DNA of 39,134 nt, taken from the NCBI GenBank assembly GCA_015654525.1, contig JAATGT010000213.1, positions 1-39,134 of the forward strand, written 5' to 3'. Position 1 is the first letter of the stretch. Every line of letters starts with the position of its first letter. This stretch comes from Bacteroidales bacterium. Lineage in GTDB: Bacteria; Bacteroidota; Bacteroidia; Bacteroidales; Paludibacteraceae. Under the pieces are notes generated by a model that worked only from the letters and a program-made list of their open reading frames with translations, had not been told where the DNA came from and did not search any database. A program made the translations under genes and the position numbers. This document shows positions 17,611-25,668 of this stretch, piece after piece.

Positions 17611-17692
17611 GCGGTTGTGGCGTAATTGGTAGCCGCGCCAGACTTAGGATCTGGTGCCGAGAGGCGTGGGGGTTCGAGTCCCTTCAGCCGCA
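17611..17692 (+). tRNA. tRNA-Leu (anticodon UAG)
   Basis: A class II tRNA of 82 bases. The acceptor stem is GCGGTTG / CAGCCGC with one G-U pair, then discriminator A. The anticodon arm is CCAGA-CTTAGGA-TCTGG, giving anticodon TAG. A short variable arm (TGCCGAGAGGCG) and the T arm (GGGGGTTCGAGTCCCTT) follow. CCA is not encoded. It has its own promoter and terminator. Confidence 0.97.
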
Positions 17693-17700
17693 CGAACGAG

Positions 17701-17732
17701 TCCCGATAATCTTACGATTGTCGGGATTTTTT
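17701..17732 (+). terminator. Rho-independent terminator after tRNA-Leu
   Basis: An 11-bp stem TCCCGATAATC / GATTGTCGGGA (one mismatch-like G-T pair), loop TTAC, then six T. It begins nine bases after the tRNA. Confidence 0.9.
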
Positions 17733-17802
17733 CTTTCATCATATAGTCATTCGGTTTTAATCGGGTTGTAAAATGCTTGTTGTTAGTTTGCATAGATTCT
17801 AA

Positions 17803-18753
17803 ATGCAAACTATTATGAACAAAAAACTGAGTTTCTTTTTTCTATTGATGATGTTTGTTATTCCCTGTGCTGTGAGTCAACCATCGCAATTAACGCAAAA
17901 ATCAAGTATGGACGCAAAGTCACTCAAAATTCTGAGTTGGAATATTTATATGTTGCCTTATCTGAGCTTGTTTAATCACAATGCAAGACGGGCTAAAGCA
18001 ATTGCCGGTGAGTTGTCTCACTCCGATTATCAGATAATTGTTTTTCAGGAAGCGTTTAGTATCAAATGCCGGCATGTTTTGGCTAAACGATTGGCAAAAG
18101 AATATCCGTATCAGTACGGACCGGCCAACAGTGGTTTCTGGCCGTTTCGAACCAGTAGCGGATTGTGGATTGTCAGTAAAATGCCCCTTACCCAGCTGGC
18201 TAAAATTAAATTTAGTCTCAGCGAAGGTTTTGATATTATAGCGCGTAAAGGAGCTGTGCTTTTTCAGGGTAGTTTTGATGGTGCAAAGTTTCAATTGCTT
18301 GCCACACACCTGCAGGCGGATAATTCGCAGCCCGTACGCGATAAGCAGTGCCGTGAGATTAAAGAACATTTGTTGAATCCGTATTTCAATCCCGCAATAC
18401 CTCAGCTTATTTGTGGCGATTTCAATATTGATATGGATGATGATGTCAATTATAAATCAATGCTTCATACACTCGAAGCAAATAATGGTGTCATAAGCGG
18501 AGATCTCAAATTTACATACGACGAAATAGACAACACTTTGATCCGGAATACATCGGGCAAAAAACGGGTGATTGATTATATTTTGGTTCGCAACGATCAG
18601 TGGATTGGTCATATCGAACGCAAAGTACAACCCTTTTACGCCAGGGTAGGAACAAAGCCTTCAAATCTTTCCGATCATTATGCCATGGAAGCTGATATCA
18701 ATTTTAATACAGCTGTATCCGATAATTCTACTTTGCTCTCTGTGCGAAAATAG
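17803..18753 (+). CDS. Secreted endonuclease/exonuclease/phosphatase-family protein, sphingomyelinase-like
   Basis: A 316-residue protein with a signal peptide (hydrophobic stretch about residues 9-22, cleavage near AVSQ) and an EEP-fold catalytic domain. Motifs in order: LSWNIYMLP (metal-binding Asn), IVFQEAF (metal Glu), THLQAD (His), GDFNID (Asp/Asn pair), and SDHYAM at the end (the general-base Asp-His). The WNIYMLP start and HLQAD are closer to bacterial neutral sphingomyelinases than to nucleases. It would cleave a phosphodiester such as sphingomyelin or an inositol/ceramide phospholipid outside the cytoplasm. Two in-frame ATGs (17803, 17815) are possible starts; both keep the signal peptide. 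It is a single gene, after the tRNA terminator. Confidence 0.82.
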   Translation: MQTIMNKKLSFFFLLMMFVIPCAVSQPSQLTQKSSMDAKSLKILSWNIYMLPYLSLFNHNARRAKAIAGELSHSDYQIIVFQEAFSIKCRHVLAKRLAKEYPYQYGPANSGFWPFRTSSGLWIVSKMPLTQLAKIKFSLSEGFDIIARKGAVLFQGSFDGAKFQLLATHLQADNSQPVRDKQCREIKEHLLNPYFNPAIPQLICGDFNIDMDDDVNYKSMLHTLEANNGVISGDLKFTYDEIDNTLIRNTSGKKRVIDYILVRNDQWIGHIERKVQPFYARVGTKPSNLSDHYAMEADINFNTAVSDNSTLLSVRK

Positions 18754-18929
18754 CTCTTCTTGCAAAATTGCATTGGATTGGCAGTCTCTTTTTTTTGATT
18801 CCTGATTATCTCTTTGGTAATAGGGATTTTCTTTTTTGCTACCCTGATAGTGCTGAAATAATGTCCGGATTTTTCTGCAAAAAACAATTGTTGAATAAGA
18901 GTAAATCATTTTCATTCAACAAAAAATCT

Positions 18930-18937
18930 TATCTTTG
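18930..18937 (+). promoter_or_regulatory. Candidate -7 box of the DUF3467-DUF202 pair (TATCTTTG)
   Basis: TATCTTTG matches the Bacteroidota -7 consensus and lies 79 bases before the preferred start at 19017. The -33 element is not obvious. Confidence 0.5.
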
Positions 18938-19016
18938 CAATTCTCTTTGGCAAATATAATTCACCAAATAAATAATGACAAACAGCGTATTGTCATGGCA
19001 AACAAGAAAAAACAAC

Positions 19017-19325
19017 ATGGAAAACCAGGAAAATCAACTCAACATTGAACTTTCGGCAGAAATAGCTGAAGGAATTTATTCAAATCTCGCCATTATTTCG
19101 CACTCTACATCCGAGTTTGTAGTCGACTTTATTCGCATCATGCCCGGAACTCCTAAAGCGAATGTAAAGTCACGCATCATTCTTACGCCCGAACATACTA
19201 AACGTTTGCTGTTTGCCCTTCAGGAAAATATTACGAAGTTTGAACAACAAAATGGAAAGATAAAGGTTACCGATAATGGTTTTGTTCCGCCGGTTCCTAT
19301 GGCTTTTGGTGGCGGAGAAGCCTAA
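19017..19325 (+). CDS. DUF3467 protein
   Basis: A small cytoplasmic protein (102 residues) with the conserved run AEGIYSNLAIISHSTSEFVV, then DFIRIMPGTPKANVKSRI and a helix (EHTKRLLFALQENITKFEQQ), as in the DUF3467 family. Its function is unknown; it is widespread in Bacteroidota, often near RNA-polymerase or ribosomal genes. I chose the ATG at 19017 because it begins MENQENQLNIEL, like relatives; an upstream in-frame ATG at 18975 adds 14 unconserved residues. The DUF202 gene follows after 48 bases. Confidence 0.88.
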   Translation: MENQENQLNIELSAEIAEGIYSNLAIISHSTSEFVVDFIRIMPGTPKANVKSRIILTPEHTKRLLFALQENITKFEQQNGKIKVTDNGFVPPVPMAFGGGEA

Positions 19326-19373
19326 CTAAGTCAGATCTCAATTTAACCGCTAATTTCTAATACATCTATAACA

Positions 19374-19709
19374 ATGAAAGAATCGGAAAACTCTGCCGAC
19401 ATAAAAGAGATCAATCTTCAGGATTATCTGGCATTGGAGCGTACTAAGCTGGCTAATGAGAGAACCTTTTTTTCGTTCCTTCGGACATCACTTTATATGT
19501 TGTTGGGTGGAATTGCATTTTTACAGCTACAAGGTTTTGATAATATAAAATGGATGGCCTTTGTAACTATTTCGCTGAGCGTTATTATTCTTGTGGTAGG
19601 TATTTACCGCTATGTGCGGCTTGGTAAAAAGCTGAGATATTATTACAGACACAAACCGATAGCCCGAATTGAAGATTTATATAAAACAAAAACAGATAGT
19701 TCCAACTGA
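19374..19709 (+). CDS. DUF202 (YidH-like) membrane protein
   Basis: A 111-residue inner-membrane protein. The conserved N-terminal motif LALERTKLANERTFFSFLRT precedes two membrane helices (about residues 43-58 and 63-83). The short basic tail has RYYYRHKPIARIEDLYKTK. The family has no firm function. The TGA stop at 19707-19709 lies inside the loop of the downstream terminator, so translation of the last codons and formation of the hairpin must compete. Confidence 0.88.
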   Translation: MKESENSADIKEINLQDYLALERTKLANERTFFSFLRTSLYMLLGGIAFLQLQGFDNIKWMAFVTISLSVIILVVGIYRYVRLGKKLRYYYRHKPIARIEDLYKTKTDSSN

Positions 19710-19729
19710 AACTATCTGTTTTTGTTTTT
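19689..19729 (+). terminator. Rho-independent terminator overlapping the end of the DUF202 gene
   Basis: A 13-bp perfect stem AAAACAGATAGTT / AACTATCTGTTTT with an 8-base loop holding the TGA stop, followed by a T-rich run. The left arm is coding sequence. Confidence 0.9.
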
Positions 19730-19774
19730 ATGCGATAGAGTTAATGTCGAATAAAATGTTCTTGAGTTCGGAAT

Positions 19775-20030
19775 TAAAAAAAGAAGACCGACCACTAAGG
19801 CACTAAGTGCACAAAGAATCACTAAAAGTGTCATGAAAACAGAGGACACTAAGATTAAGAATGCTTATTTTTTTGTTGTTTAAATCAATGATTTTCAAAA
19901 TGGCTGATAAATAAAATATGGATGTTTTTATTCTTCGTGTTCTTTATACTTTTTAACCCCAGAGAATCTTGAAAATTTTAAACTTAGTGTAGTTCTGTGT
20001 TCTTTGTGTCTTAGTGTTCGTCTTTTTGTA
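19775..20030. repeat. Imperfect inverted repeats in the DUF202-amylase gap
   Basis: The left end (about 19775-19835) has AAAAAGAAGACC, CACTAAGGCACTAAG and CACAAAGAA. The right end (about 19981-20030), read on the minus strand, has AAAAAGACGAACACTAAG, then CACAAAGAACACAG and CACTAAG. The two arms are about 50 bp with gaps, and 150 bases of AT-rich DNA lie between. No gene is visible in this 381-base gap. Similar CACTAAG/CACAAAG-rich debris is common between Bacteroidota genes. Confidence 0.5.
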
Positions 20031-20090
20031 TTTAGTTTCGTAACAAATTAGTCCGAATAGAGTCTAAAATGAGTTTATGACTTTCTGGCT

Positions 20091-21938
20091 TTATTGTAAT
20101 TCGAGAATAAGCACTGTTTGTTTCGGTACCAGTAGGGCAGTGCTCAGATCGTATTTATTTCCGGTCATAACATCCACTCCTACTGTTTTATCTTTCAGGC
20201 TTTCTGCAAAACGCGCAGTTTTCAAAGTTTGATCGGTCTCGTTGTTATTTACGATCACCATAATGTTGTCTTTCTTATTGTAGCGGAAATAAACGTAGAT
20301 GTCGTTTTCCGGTACGTAATGGGTTAGTTGTCCCGTGTGAATAACCGGTTTATTTTTGCGCCAGTTGAGTAGCTTCGACAGATAATCGAATCGCTCGTTT
20401 TGAGCCGCAGTGCGTCCTTTTGCTGTAAAAGCATTGATCGAATCACCTGCCCATCCACCAGGGAAGTCACGCCGGATGTCACCATCACCTTTGTCTTTGT
20501 TGCCCGTCATACCTATTTCAGAGCCATAATAAATCTGCGGTATGCCGCGTGTAGTCATTAAAAATGACATAGCCATTTTGAACTTAGCTAGATCTCCATT
20601 CAGCAAATAGTTGTACCGTTGTGTATCGTGGTTTTCTGCAAATATCAACAAATTATTTGTGTTGGCATATAAATAATCATTGGCAATGGCATTGTAGAGT
20701 CGATTCATACCCTTATCTTCCCACGATTTTCCATGTTCATTAAAGCAGGTTTCCAAGGATCTTTCAGTCATGAAGTCCATTACAGTAGGTAGTTGCGAAT
20801 TGTAGTTCAAAGAATTTACCGCATCTTTTTGCCAGAATGCTATATCTTGCGAACTGGAAAGCCATGTTTCTCCCATGATATTTAAGTGCGGATATTCGTC
20901 TGTAATTGCTTTTGCCCATTTTGCCATTGCATCGCGGTCGTTGTAAGGGTAAGTGTCCATGCGGATGCCGTCGAGGTTGGTGTATTCAACCCACCAAATG
21001 GAGTTTTGAATATAATACGTCCAGAAATAGGGATTCTGCTGGTTCATATCCGGCATTGTGGTGTCAAACCAACCGTCAACCATTTGTTTCTTATCCACAT
21101 CGGCTGCATGAATATCTTTAATAGTAGCTGCTTTGTGATTGCTTTGAGTATAGGTCGGCCATTGATGAATCCAGTCTTCCATTGGTAAGTCTTTCATCCA
21201 CCATGCATCAATTCCACTGTGGTTTGATACCATATCCATAACCACTTTCAGTCCTTTGTCGTGCGAAGCGGCTACAAAGTTTTTATATTCATCGTTTGAA
21301 CCAAAACGGGGATCGATTTTGTATAAATCGCTGATGGCATAGCCGTGATAGCTGTATTTTATGTAGTTATTTTCTTGTACAGGTGTGCACCAAATAGTGG
21401 TAGCTCCCAGTTCTTTTATATAATCCAAATGGTCCTGAATGCCTTTGATATCTCCACCATGTCGGTCGTAGTCAATGTTTCTGTTGACCTTGTCGGGTAG
21501 AGAAGCGATGTTGTCATTCTTTGGATTTCCGTTTGCAAACCGATCGGGCATAAGCAGGTACATGACGTCGGCGCTTGAAAAACCTTCACGTTCCGCTGAT
21601 CCGCTTCTGCGGTTTTTGAGTTCGTACTGAAACGAAAAGTTTGCCTTTTTCGGTTGCTTCAGTAGTACTTCGAATTTTCCGGCTTTTGCTATCGTCGGAT
21701 CTATTTCGAGTGTTACAAACAAATAGTTTGGACTGCAAACCCGGTTTACTTTTAGTATTTTTACTCCCGGATACGAGAACGTAACTTGGCGATTGCAGAT
21801 TTCAGAGCCGTGAATCAGTAATTGAAGCTGTGTATTCTTCATACCCACCCACCAAAAAGCAGGTTCAACGCGTTCGATCTGTGCAGAAATGCTGATAGAG
21901 ATAAAAGTGAGCAGAATTAAAAATAATTTCTTTGTCAT
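20091..21938 (-). CDS. Secreted GH13 alpha-amylase (neopullulanase/cyclomaltodextrinase-like)
   Basis: A 615-residue starch or maltodextrin hydrolase. Residues 1-20 form a signal peptide ending SISAQ, so it acts in the periplasm or at the surface. Residues 20-110 form an N-terminal beta domain like that of cyclomaltodextrinases. The catalytic barrel follows (YLLMPDRFANGNPKNDN at 127). Catalytic residues are D328 in LDGIRMDTYPYN (nucleophile), E357 in NIMGETW (acid/base) and D438 in FAENHDTQR. Region I reads DMVSNH (235-240). A C-terminal beta domain (about 535-615) ends the chain. This architecture is that of SusA-type enzymes, but no SusC/SusD gene is adjacent. A TACATTTG -7 box lies at 21989-21982. 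Confidence 0.93.
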   Translation of the reverse strand: MTKKLFLILLTFISISISAQIERVEPAFWWVGMKNTQLQLLIHGSEICNRQVTFSYPGVKILKVNRVCSPNYLFVTLEIDPTIAKAGKFEVLLKQPKKANFSFQYELKNRRSGSAEREGFSSADVMYLLMPDRFANGNPKNDNIASLPDKVNRNIDYDRHGGDIKGIQDHLDYIKELGATTIWCTPVQENNYIKYSYHGYAISDLYKIDPRFGSNDEYKNFVAASHDKGLKVVMDMVSNHSGIDAWWMKDLPMEDWIHQWPTYTQSNHKAATIKDIHAADVDKKQMVDGWFDTTMPDMNQQNPYFWTYYIQNSIWWVEYTNLDGIRMDTYPYNDRDAMAKWAKAITDEYPHLNIMGETWLSSSQDIAFWQKDAVNSLNYNSQLPTVMDFMTERSLETCFNEHGKSWEDKGMNRLYNAIANDYLYANTNNLLIFAENHDTQRYNYLLNGDLAKFKMAMSFLMTTRGIPQIYYGSEIGMTGNKDKGDGDIRRDFPGGWAGDSINAFTAKGRTAAQNERFDYLSKLLNWRKNKPVIHTGQLTHYVPENDIYVYFRYNKKDNIMVIVNNNETDQTLKTARFAESLKDKTVGVDVMTGNKYDLSTALLVPKQTVLILELQ

Positions 21939-21981
21939 ATTCCCCTTGTGATTTTGATATACTAATTGAATTAATGATTAG

Positions 21982-21989
21982 CAAATGTA
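21982..21989 (-). promoter_or_regulatory. Candidate -7 box of the amylase gene (TACATTTG)
   Basis: TACATTTG on the minus strand fits TAnnTTTG and lies 44 bases upstream of the start codon. The same octamer precedes the AraC gene at 8508 and the MutS-like gene at 23700. No -33 match was seen. Confidence 0.45.
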
Positions 21990-22068
21990 AAACTTATTTA
22001 TGTAATCAGAAGCTGGTATTGAGCTCGGAAGATATATAAATATTGCAATCGTTTGCAATGTGTGCGTT

Positions 22069-23700
22069 CTATTCTTTCTGTTGTAGATTTGCCTGCTTAT
22101 AGTTTATGGCAGACAGCCGGTCCAATTCCTTTGAAATCTCAATTGCTTCCTGAATAAGTTCTTCCGGATAGTCGTTTATCTGAAGTATGCGAATTGCATT
22201 CCGGTCTTTCAGCTTCCCTTCTTTTAGTTTATAATCAAAATAAACGGATTTATGATCAACAATCTCGCTGAAATGATACAGTTCGTATTCGTTCTTTAAT
22301 AGATCGGCCAGTTCAATGTCGTGTGTTGATACAAAAACAATATTATTTTCTTTCGAAAGTGCAGATAATACCGCTTTTCCTGCTGATATCCTTTCTATAG
22401 TGTTCGTTCCTTTGAATATCTCGTCAAGTAAAAATAAGTTGGTCTTTCCGTTTGTGCTGTTGTCTATCATAGACTTGATAGACAAAACTTCTTCGAAATA
22501 ATAGCTTTTGTCGTTCATTAAGTCATCGCTGATCCGTATTGCCGAAAAAATATTCATTTGAGAAAGACTAAATTCATCAGCAAAACAAGTGTTTATTGTC
22601 TGTCCGGTTATAACGTTGATTCCAATAGTTCTTATAAACGATGTTTTGCCAGACATGTTTGAGCCGGTTAGAAGAATGGATTTCGTTCCAATCCGAATGC
22701 TGTTTTCAACGCAGTTTGGTATCAGTGGGTGGAAAGCATTCTTTGCAGTTAAGGTTTTCTCTTTTGAAATGGAGGGTAGGCAGTAATGATCTAATCCTTT
22801 TCTTAGAGAGGCGATGGAAATCAAAGTGTCTATTTCTCCAACGAAAGTAAATACATCTTCTATTTCTGTTCTTTTGGTATCAAGCTCTTTTAGGATGTGA
22901 AACAGAAACAAAGGCTCAATGAGAAACAGAGTTTTGAGTAATTCTGCTATAAACCAAATGGCTTGTTGCAGATCTCCCTGAAGTTTTGTTTCCAATGTAA
23001 ACAAAGATAAGTGATGTTTTATCTTGTCGATGATTCCGGTTGATTGGCAGATGTCGGGATTTATTTCCTTTCCAGTGTCGGTTCTGATTAAACTTTTTGC
23101 AACATCATTCATTTTCAGAAGTTGAGGCAAAGAGCTCAGGTATTCGTACAGGTTCTTTTTATTCCATATATGTATCCATGTGTTTATTGCAAATAGGACT
23201 ACTAAAAGCGGAAGTGTCTTCAGCGAAACGATTGTCATCAATAATGTGGCAAAAGCAATAAGTGATAGTAGACGAACTACGAAAAACCACTTAGGAGGCT
23301 TTGGATGTTCGTCCTGAAACAGGGTGGTTATATAATAAGCTTCCGTATTATTTAGTTTTGATAGCTGAATTTGTAGTACGATGCGCAATTCGGAGTCCTT
23401 TGATAGCCGATCTATGATCTCTTCGTCTCTTAAAGTTTTGCTTGAGTCATTCGGGATTGTTCGGAGCTTATTATATAGGTATTGTTGTCCGATTTTTGAA
23501 TTAGTCCGATCCAGAAACGTAAACACTTCGTCTAAATCTAAATCGTTCGATGTTTTATCCGATATGATTTGAAATGCAGTTGAGTTGTTTTTCTTTCGAA
23601 AATGCTTTTCAATTCTTCCAAAATCGAAGGATTCATCTTTAGTCTCTCCGAATGAGTTGGATAGTTTTTCCTTTAGTTCTTTTTTTCGTTTGCCGATCAT
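22069..23700 (-). CDS. Membrane-anchored MutS-like ATPase
   Basis: A 543-residue protein with the MutS ATPase domain but without the mismatch-recognition N-domain. The C-terminal half carries Walker A LLTGSNMSGKTSF (G346-T353), Walker B NLFLLDEIFKGTN, and a switch-like VFVSTHDIEL. The middle has a hydrophobic hairpin (about residues 139-177, from WFFVVRLLSLIAFATLLMTI) likely to span the membrane. The lever-like helices correspond to MutS domain III (FTFLDRTNSKIGQQYLYNKL is near the start). MutS homologues with membrane segments are common in Bacteroidota and their role is unproven; classical mismatch repair is unlikely. A separate true mutS would lie elsewhere in the genome. Confidence 0.87.
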   Translation of the reverse strand: MIGKRKKELKEKLSNSFGETKDESFDFGRIEKHFRKKNNSTAFQIISDKTSNDLDLDEVFTFLDRTNSKIGQQYLYNKLRTIPNDSSKTLRDEEIIDRLSKDSELRIVLQIQLSKLNNTEAYYITTLFQDEHPKPPKWFFVVRLLSLIAFATLLMTIVSLKTLPLLVVLFAINTWIHIWNKKNLYEYLSSLPQLLKMNDVAKSLIRTDTGKEINPDICQSTGIIDKIKHHLSLFTLETKLQGDLQQAIWFIAELLKTLFLIEPLFLFHILKELDTKRTEIEDVFTFVGEIDTLISIASLRKGLDHYCLPSISKEKTLTAKNAFHPLIPNCVENSIRIGTKSILLTGSNMSGKTSFIRTIGINVITGQTINTCFADEFSLSQMNIFSAIRISDDLMNDKSYYFEEVLSIKSMIDNSTNGKTNLFLLDEIFKGTNTIERISAGKAVLSALSKENNIVFVSTHDIELADLLKNEYELYHFSEIVDHKSVYFDYKLKEGKLKDRNAIRILQINDYPEELIQEAIEISKELDRLSAINYKQANLQQKE

Positions 23701-23734
23701 AGCTGAAATATTTGTATTTTCAGATAAATAATTG

Positions 23735-23742
23735 CAAATGTA
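23735..23742 (-). promoter_or_regulatory. Candidate -7 box of the MutS-like gene (TACATTTG)
   Basis: TACATTTG on the minus strand, 35 bases before the start codon. No -33 match was seen. Confidence 0.45.
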
Positions 23743-23774
23743 CGATTTTATTTTGGATGCATTTAACTAAAAGG

Positions 23775-24305
23775 TTATTTGGCTTGGTTTTGTTCTTGTT
23801 TTAAAATAAATCTCCAGGCTTTGTCGCGCCATTCTTCGCCGGCATAGTCAATTCCGATGCGTAGAGCAGTGCTGAAGTCTGATTCATCGGGTGCATCTTC
23901 AATCCAGATACGGTCTGAGCTTAGCAAATCTTCGCCGTAAAAGCTTTTATCTATTTTTAATTCGCGACCTACTTTGCCGGAACCAATAATCCGGCTTATA
24001 CCGCGAATTAAAACAGCCTGAGGGTGATTTTCGGTGCCGGTCACCACATTCAGCATCCAGTACATTCCATATATAAGGTATACATAGATCTTTCCGCCGT
24101 CGGAATACATAATGTCTGTTCGTGCAGTTCGCCCTTTACTGGCATGACAGGCTTTGTCTTCTTCGCCGAGGTAAGCTTCGGTTTCGGTGATGCGATAGCG
24201 TTTCGTTGTGCCGTCATCGAAAACCCGTATAAGGATCTTGCCGAGCAGTTTTTCTGCTACAGTCACAGCATCTTGTTGGTAAAAGTGTGCGTTTAATCTG
24301 TTCAT
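23775..24305 (-). CDS. mpg: DNA-3-methyladenine glycosylase (AAG/MPG type)
   Basis: A base-excision repair enzyme that removes alkylated purines. Over 176 residues the family motifs run in order: FYQQDAVTVAEKLLGKIL (DNA entry), RITETEAYLGEEDKACHAS (catalytic Glu and the tyrosine that flips the base), MYSDGGKIYVYLIYGMYWML, then VVTGTENHPQAVLIR. The C-terminal part (RIGIDYAGEEWRDKAWRF) is typical. Length is slightly short of the usual 190-210. The minus-strand TAATTTTG at 24317-24310 would put the transcription start near the ATG, so the mRNA could be nearly leaderless. Confidence 0.93.
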   Translation of the reverse strand: MNRLNAHFYQQDAVTVAEKLLGKILIRVFDDGTTKRYRITETEAYLGEEDKACHASKGRTARTDIMYSDGGKIYVYLIYGMYWMLNVVTGTENHPQAVLIRGISRIIGSGKVGRELKIDKSFYGEDLLSSDRIWIEDAPDESDFSTALRIGIDYAGEEWRDKAWRFILKQEQNQAK

Positions 24306-24309
24306 GCTG

Positions 24310-24317
24310 CAAAATTA
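24310..24317 (-). promoter_or_regulatory. Candidate -7 box just before mpg (TAATTTTG)
   Basis: TAATTTTG fits TAnnTTTG and sits four bases upstream of the mpg start codon, which would give a leaderless or nearly leaderless transcript. No -33 match was seen at the standard distance. Confidence 0.35.
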
Positions 24318-24464
24318 ATGAATTTTGTCTGATCAATGCTTTTGTGTTTTTTTTTTGAAGGATATTTTAGTCTGATGAGGTGTGGTTTTTAGTTGTTAAA
24401 AAGGAGTTTGAAGATGACAGTTTTCGAGCCGAAAAATGCAGTATAAAAAAAAGATGTTCAATTG

Positions 24465-24495
24465 TTTGGTAATCCAAAGAAAAGCTGTATTTTTG
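24465..24495 (+). promoter_or_regulatory. Promoter of the rplM-rpsI operon
   Basis: TTTG (24465-24468), exactly 19 bases, then TATTTTTG (24488-24495) match the Bacteroidota consensus. With the GTG start at 24633 this predicts a leader of about 130 bases, in the range where ribosomal-protein autoregulation occurs; I see no decisive leader structure. Confidence 0.8.
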
Positions 24496-24632
24496 CAGTC
24501 CGTTTATTATCACAGTGTAATAGTCCGTTTTGTTGTGTGTAAATATCGTGTTTTGTGCCGATTAGCCTCTCTCAAAATAAGGTTGAAACAAATGAAACGA
24601 CTGAATTATTAATTAAAAAACATTTTTATAAA

Positions 24633-25088
24633 GTGGATACGTTAAGTTATAAAACCATTTCTGCCAATAAAGCAACGGTGCAGAAAGAATGGGTAGTAGT
24701 GGATGCTACCGATATGGTGTTGGGACGTATGGGCTCAAAAGTTGCTAAACTTTTGCGCGGAAAATACAAACCCAGTTTCACTCCTCACGTTGATTGCGGT
24801 GATAATGTAATTCTTATCAATGCAGAAAAAGTTCAATTAACCGGCAACAAATGGAATGACCGCATTTATCTTAGCCATACAGGCTATCCGGGCGGACAAC
24901 GTGAAATTACACCTGCCAAATTAATGGCAAAGAGTTCTGAAAAGCTTATCAAAAAAGTGGTAAAAGGTATGTTGCCTAAAAACCGTTTGGGAGACAAACT
25001 TTTGGGTAATTTGTATGTATTCCCAGGTGCGGAACACAACATGCAAGCTCAACAACCAAAACAAATCGATTTAAACTCAATTAAATAA
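24633..25088 (+). CDS. rplM: Large ribosomal subunit protein uL13
   Basis: Ribosomal protein L13, 151 residues from a GTG start at 24633. The frame stays open upstream to a GTG at 24555, but those 26 codons do not look like L13, whereas (M)DTLSYKTISANKATVQKEW is how Bacteroidota L13 begins. Family motifs: VVVDATDMVLGRMGSKVAKL, LLRGKYKPSFTPHVDCGD, then KWNDRIYLSHTGYPGGQ and LPKNRLGDKLLGNLYVFPG. No strong ribosome-binding site precedes the start, as usual in this phylum. rpsI follows after five bases. Confidence 0.95.
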   Translation: MDTLSYKTISANKATVQKEWVVVDATDMVLGRMGSKVAKLLRGKYKPSFTPHVDCGDNVILINAEKVQLTGNKWNDRIYLSHTGYPGGQREITPAKLMAKSSEKLIKKVVKGMLPKNRLGDKLLGNLYVFPGAEHNMQAQQPKQIDLNSIK

Positions 25089-25093
25089 TCAGT

Positions 25094-25480
25094 ATGGAAG
25101 TAATAAATGCCTTAGGAAGAAGAAAAGCGGCTGTTGCTCGTGTTTTCGTAAGCGAAGGAACCGGACAAATTACAATTAATAAACGCGATATTTCCGTATA
25201 TTTTCCATCACCAATTTTACAATATGTTGTAAAACAACCTTTGAATAAATTAGGAGTAGTTGAAAAATATGACATCAAAGTAAACCTAGATGGTGGTGGT
25301 TTCAATGGGCAAGCCGGAGCTTTGCGTTTAGCAATTGCTCGTGCGTTGGTGAAAATCAACCCGGAAGATAAATCAGCATTGAAAGTTGACGGATTTATGA
25401 CTCGTGATCCACGCGAAGTGGAACGTAAAAAACCGGGTCAACCAAAAGCCCGCAAGAGATTCCAGTTCTCAAAACGTTAA
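25094..25480 (+). CDS. rpsI: Small ribosomal subunit protein uS9
   Basis: Ribosomal protein S9, 128 residues. It starts with NALGRRKAAVARVFV, has the conserved core GGGFNGQAGALRLAIARALV, and ends in the basic tail KKPGQPKARKRFQFSKR that reaches the decoding centre through its last Arg. It is co-transcribed with rplM (5-base gap), the near-universal pairing. The final arginine is intact. Confidence 0.97.
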   Translation: MEVINALGRRKAAVARVFVSEGTGQITINKRDISVYFPSPILQYVVKQPLNKLGVVEKYDIKVNLDGGGFNGQAGALRLAIARALVKINPEDKSALKVDGFMTRDPREVERKKPGQPKARKRFQFSKR

Positions 25481-25491
25481 TATTACAGTTA

Positions 25492-25515
25492 CGATTTACG
25501 ACTTTCGATTTACGA
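25492..25515. repeat. Short direct repeat between rpsI and rpsB
   Basis: CGATTTACGA occurs at 25492-25501 and 25506-25515. The 188-base gap also holds a -7-like TAAATTTG at 25571-25578 that may serve rpsB. The repeat is low-complexity debris of a kind common between genes in this phylum (compare CGTAAATGAATAAATCGTAAA at 95-115). Confidence 0.6.
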
Positions 25516-25668
25516 TTGGATTTATGCTTCGGCATATTCCAGTCCGGGATCTAAAATCGACGATCTAAAATAAATTTGGTTTAGTATCTAAATTGCCGAG
25601 ACTCATAGACACTGGTGGCTGCTCGACGATTGATTTAAACAGAAAGTAAACAATTTTAAACAACAAAA

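Noticed and set aside
18975-19016. Upstream ATG start for the DUF3467 gene
   Set aside because: The 14 extra residues are unlike the family, and the ATG at 19017 gives the expected start.
20091-21938. A Sus-type polysaccharide utilisation locus
   Set aside because: Only the amylase is present; no SusC/SusD pair or regulator lies beside it.
24555-24632. rplM starting at the GTG at 24555
   Set aside because: The extra 26 residues do not resemble L13, while the residues from 24633 match the known start of the protein.
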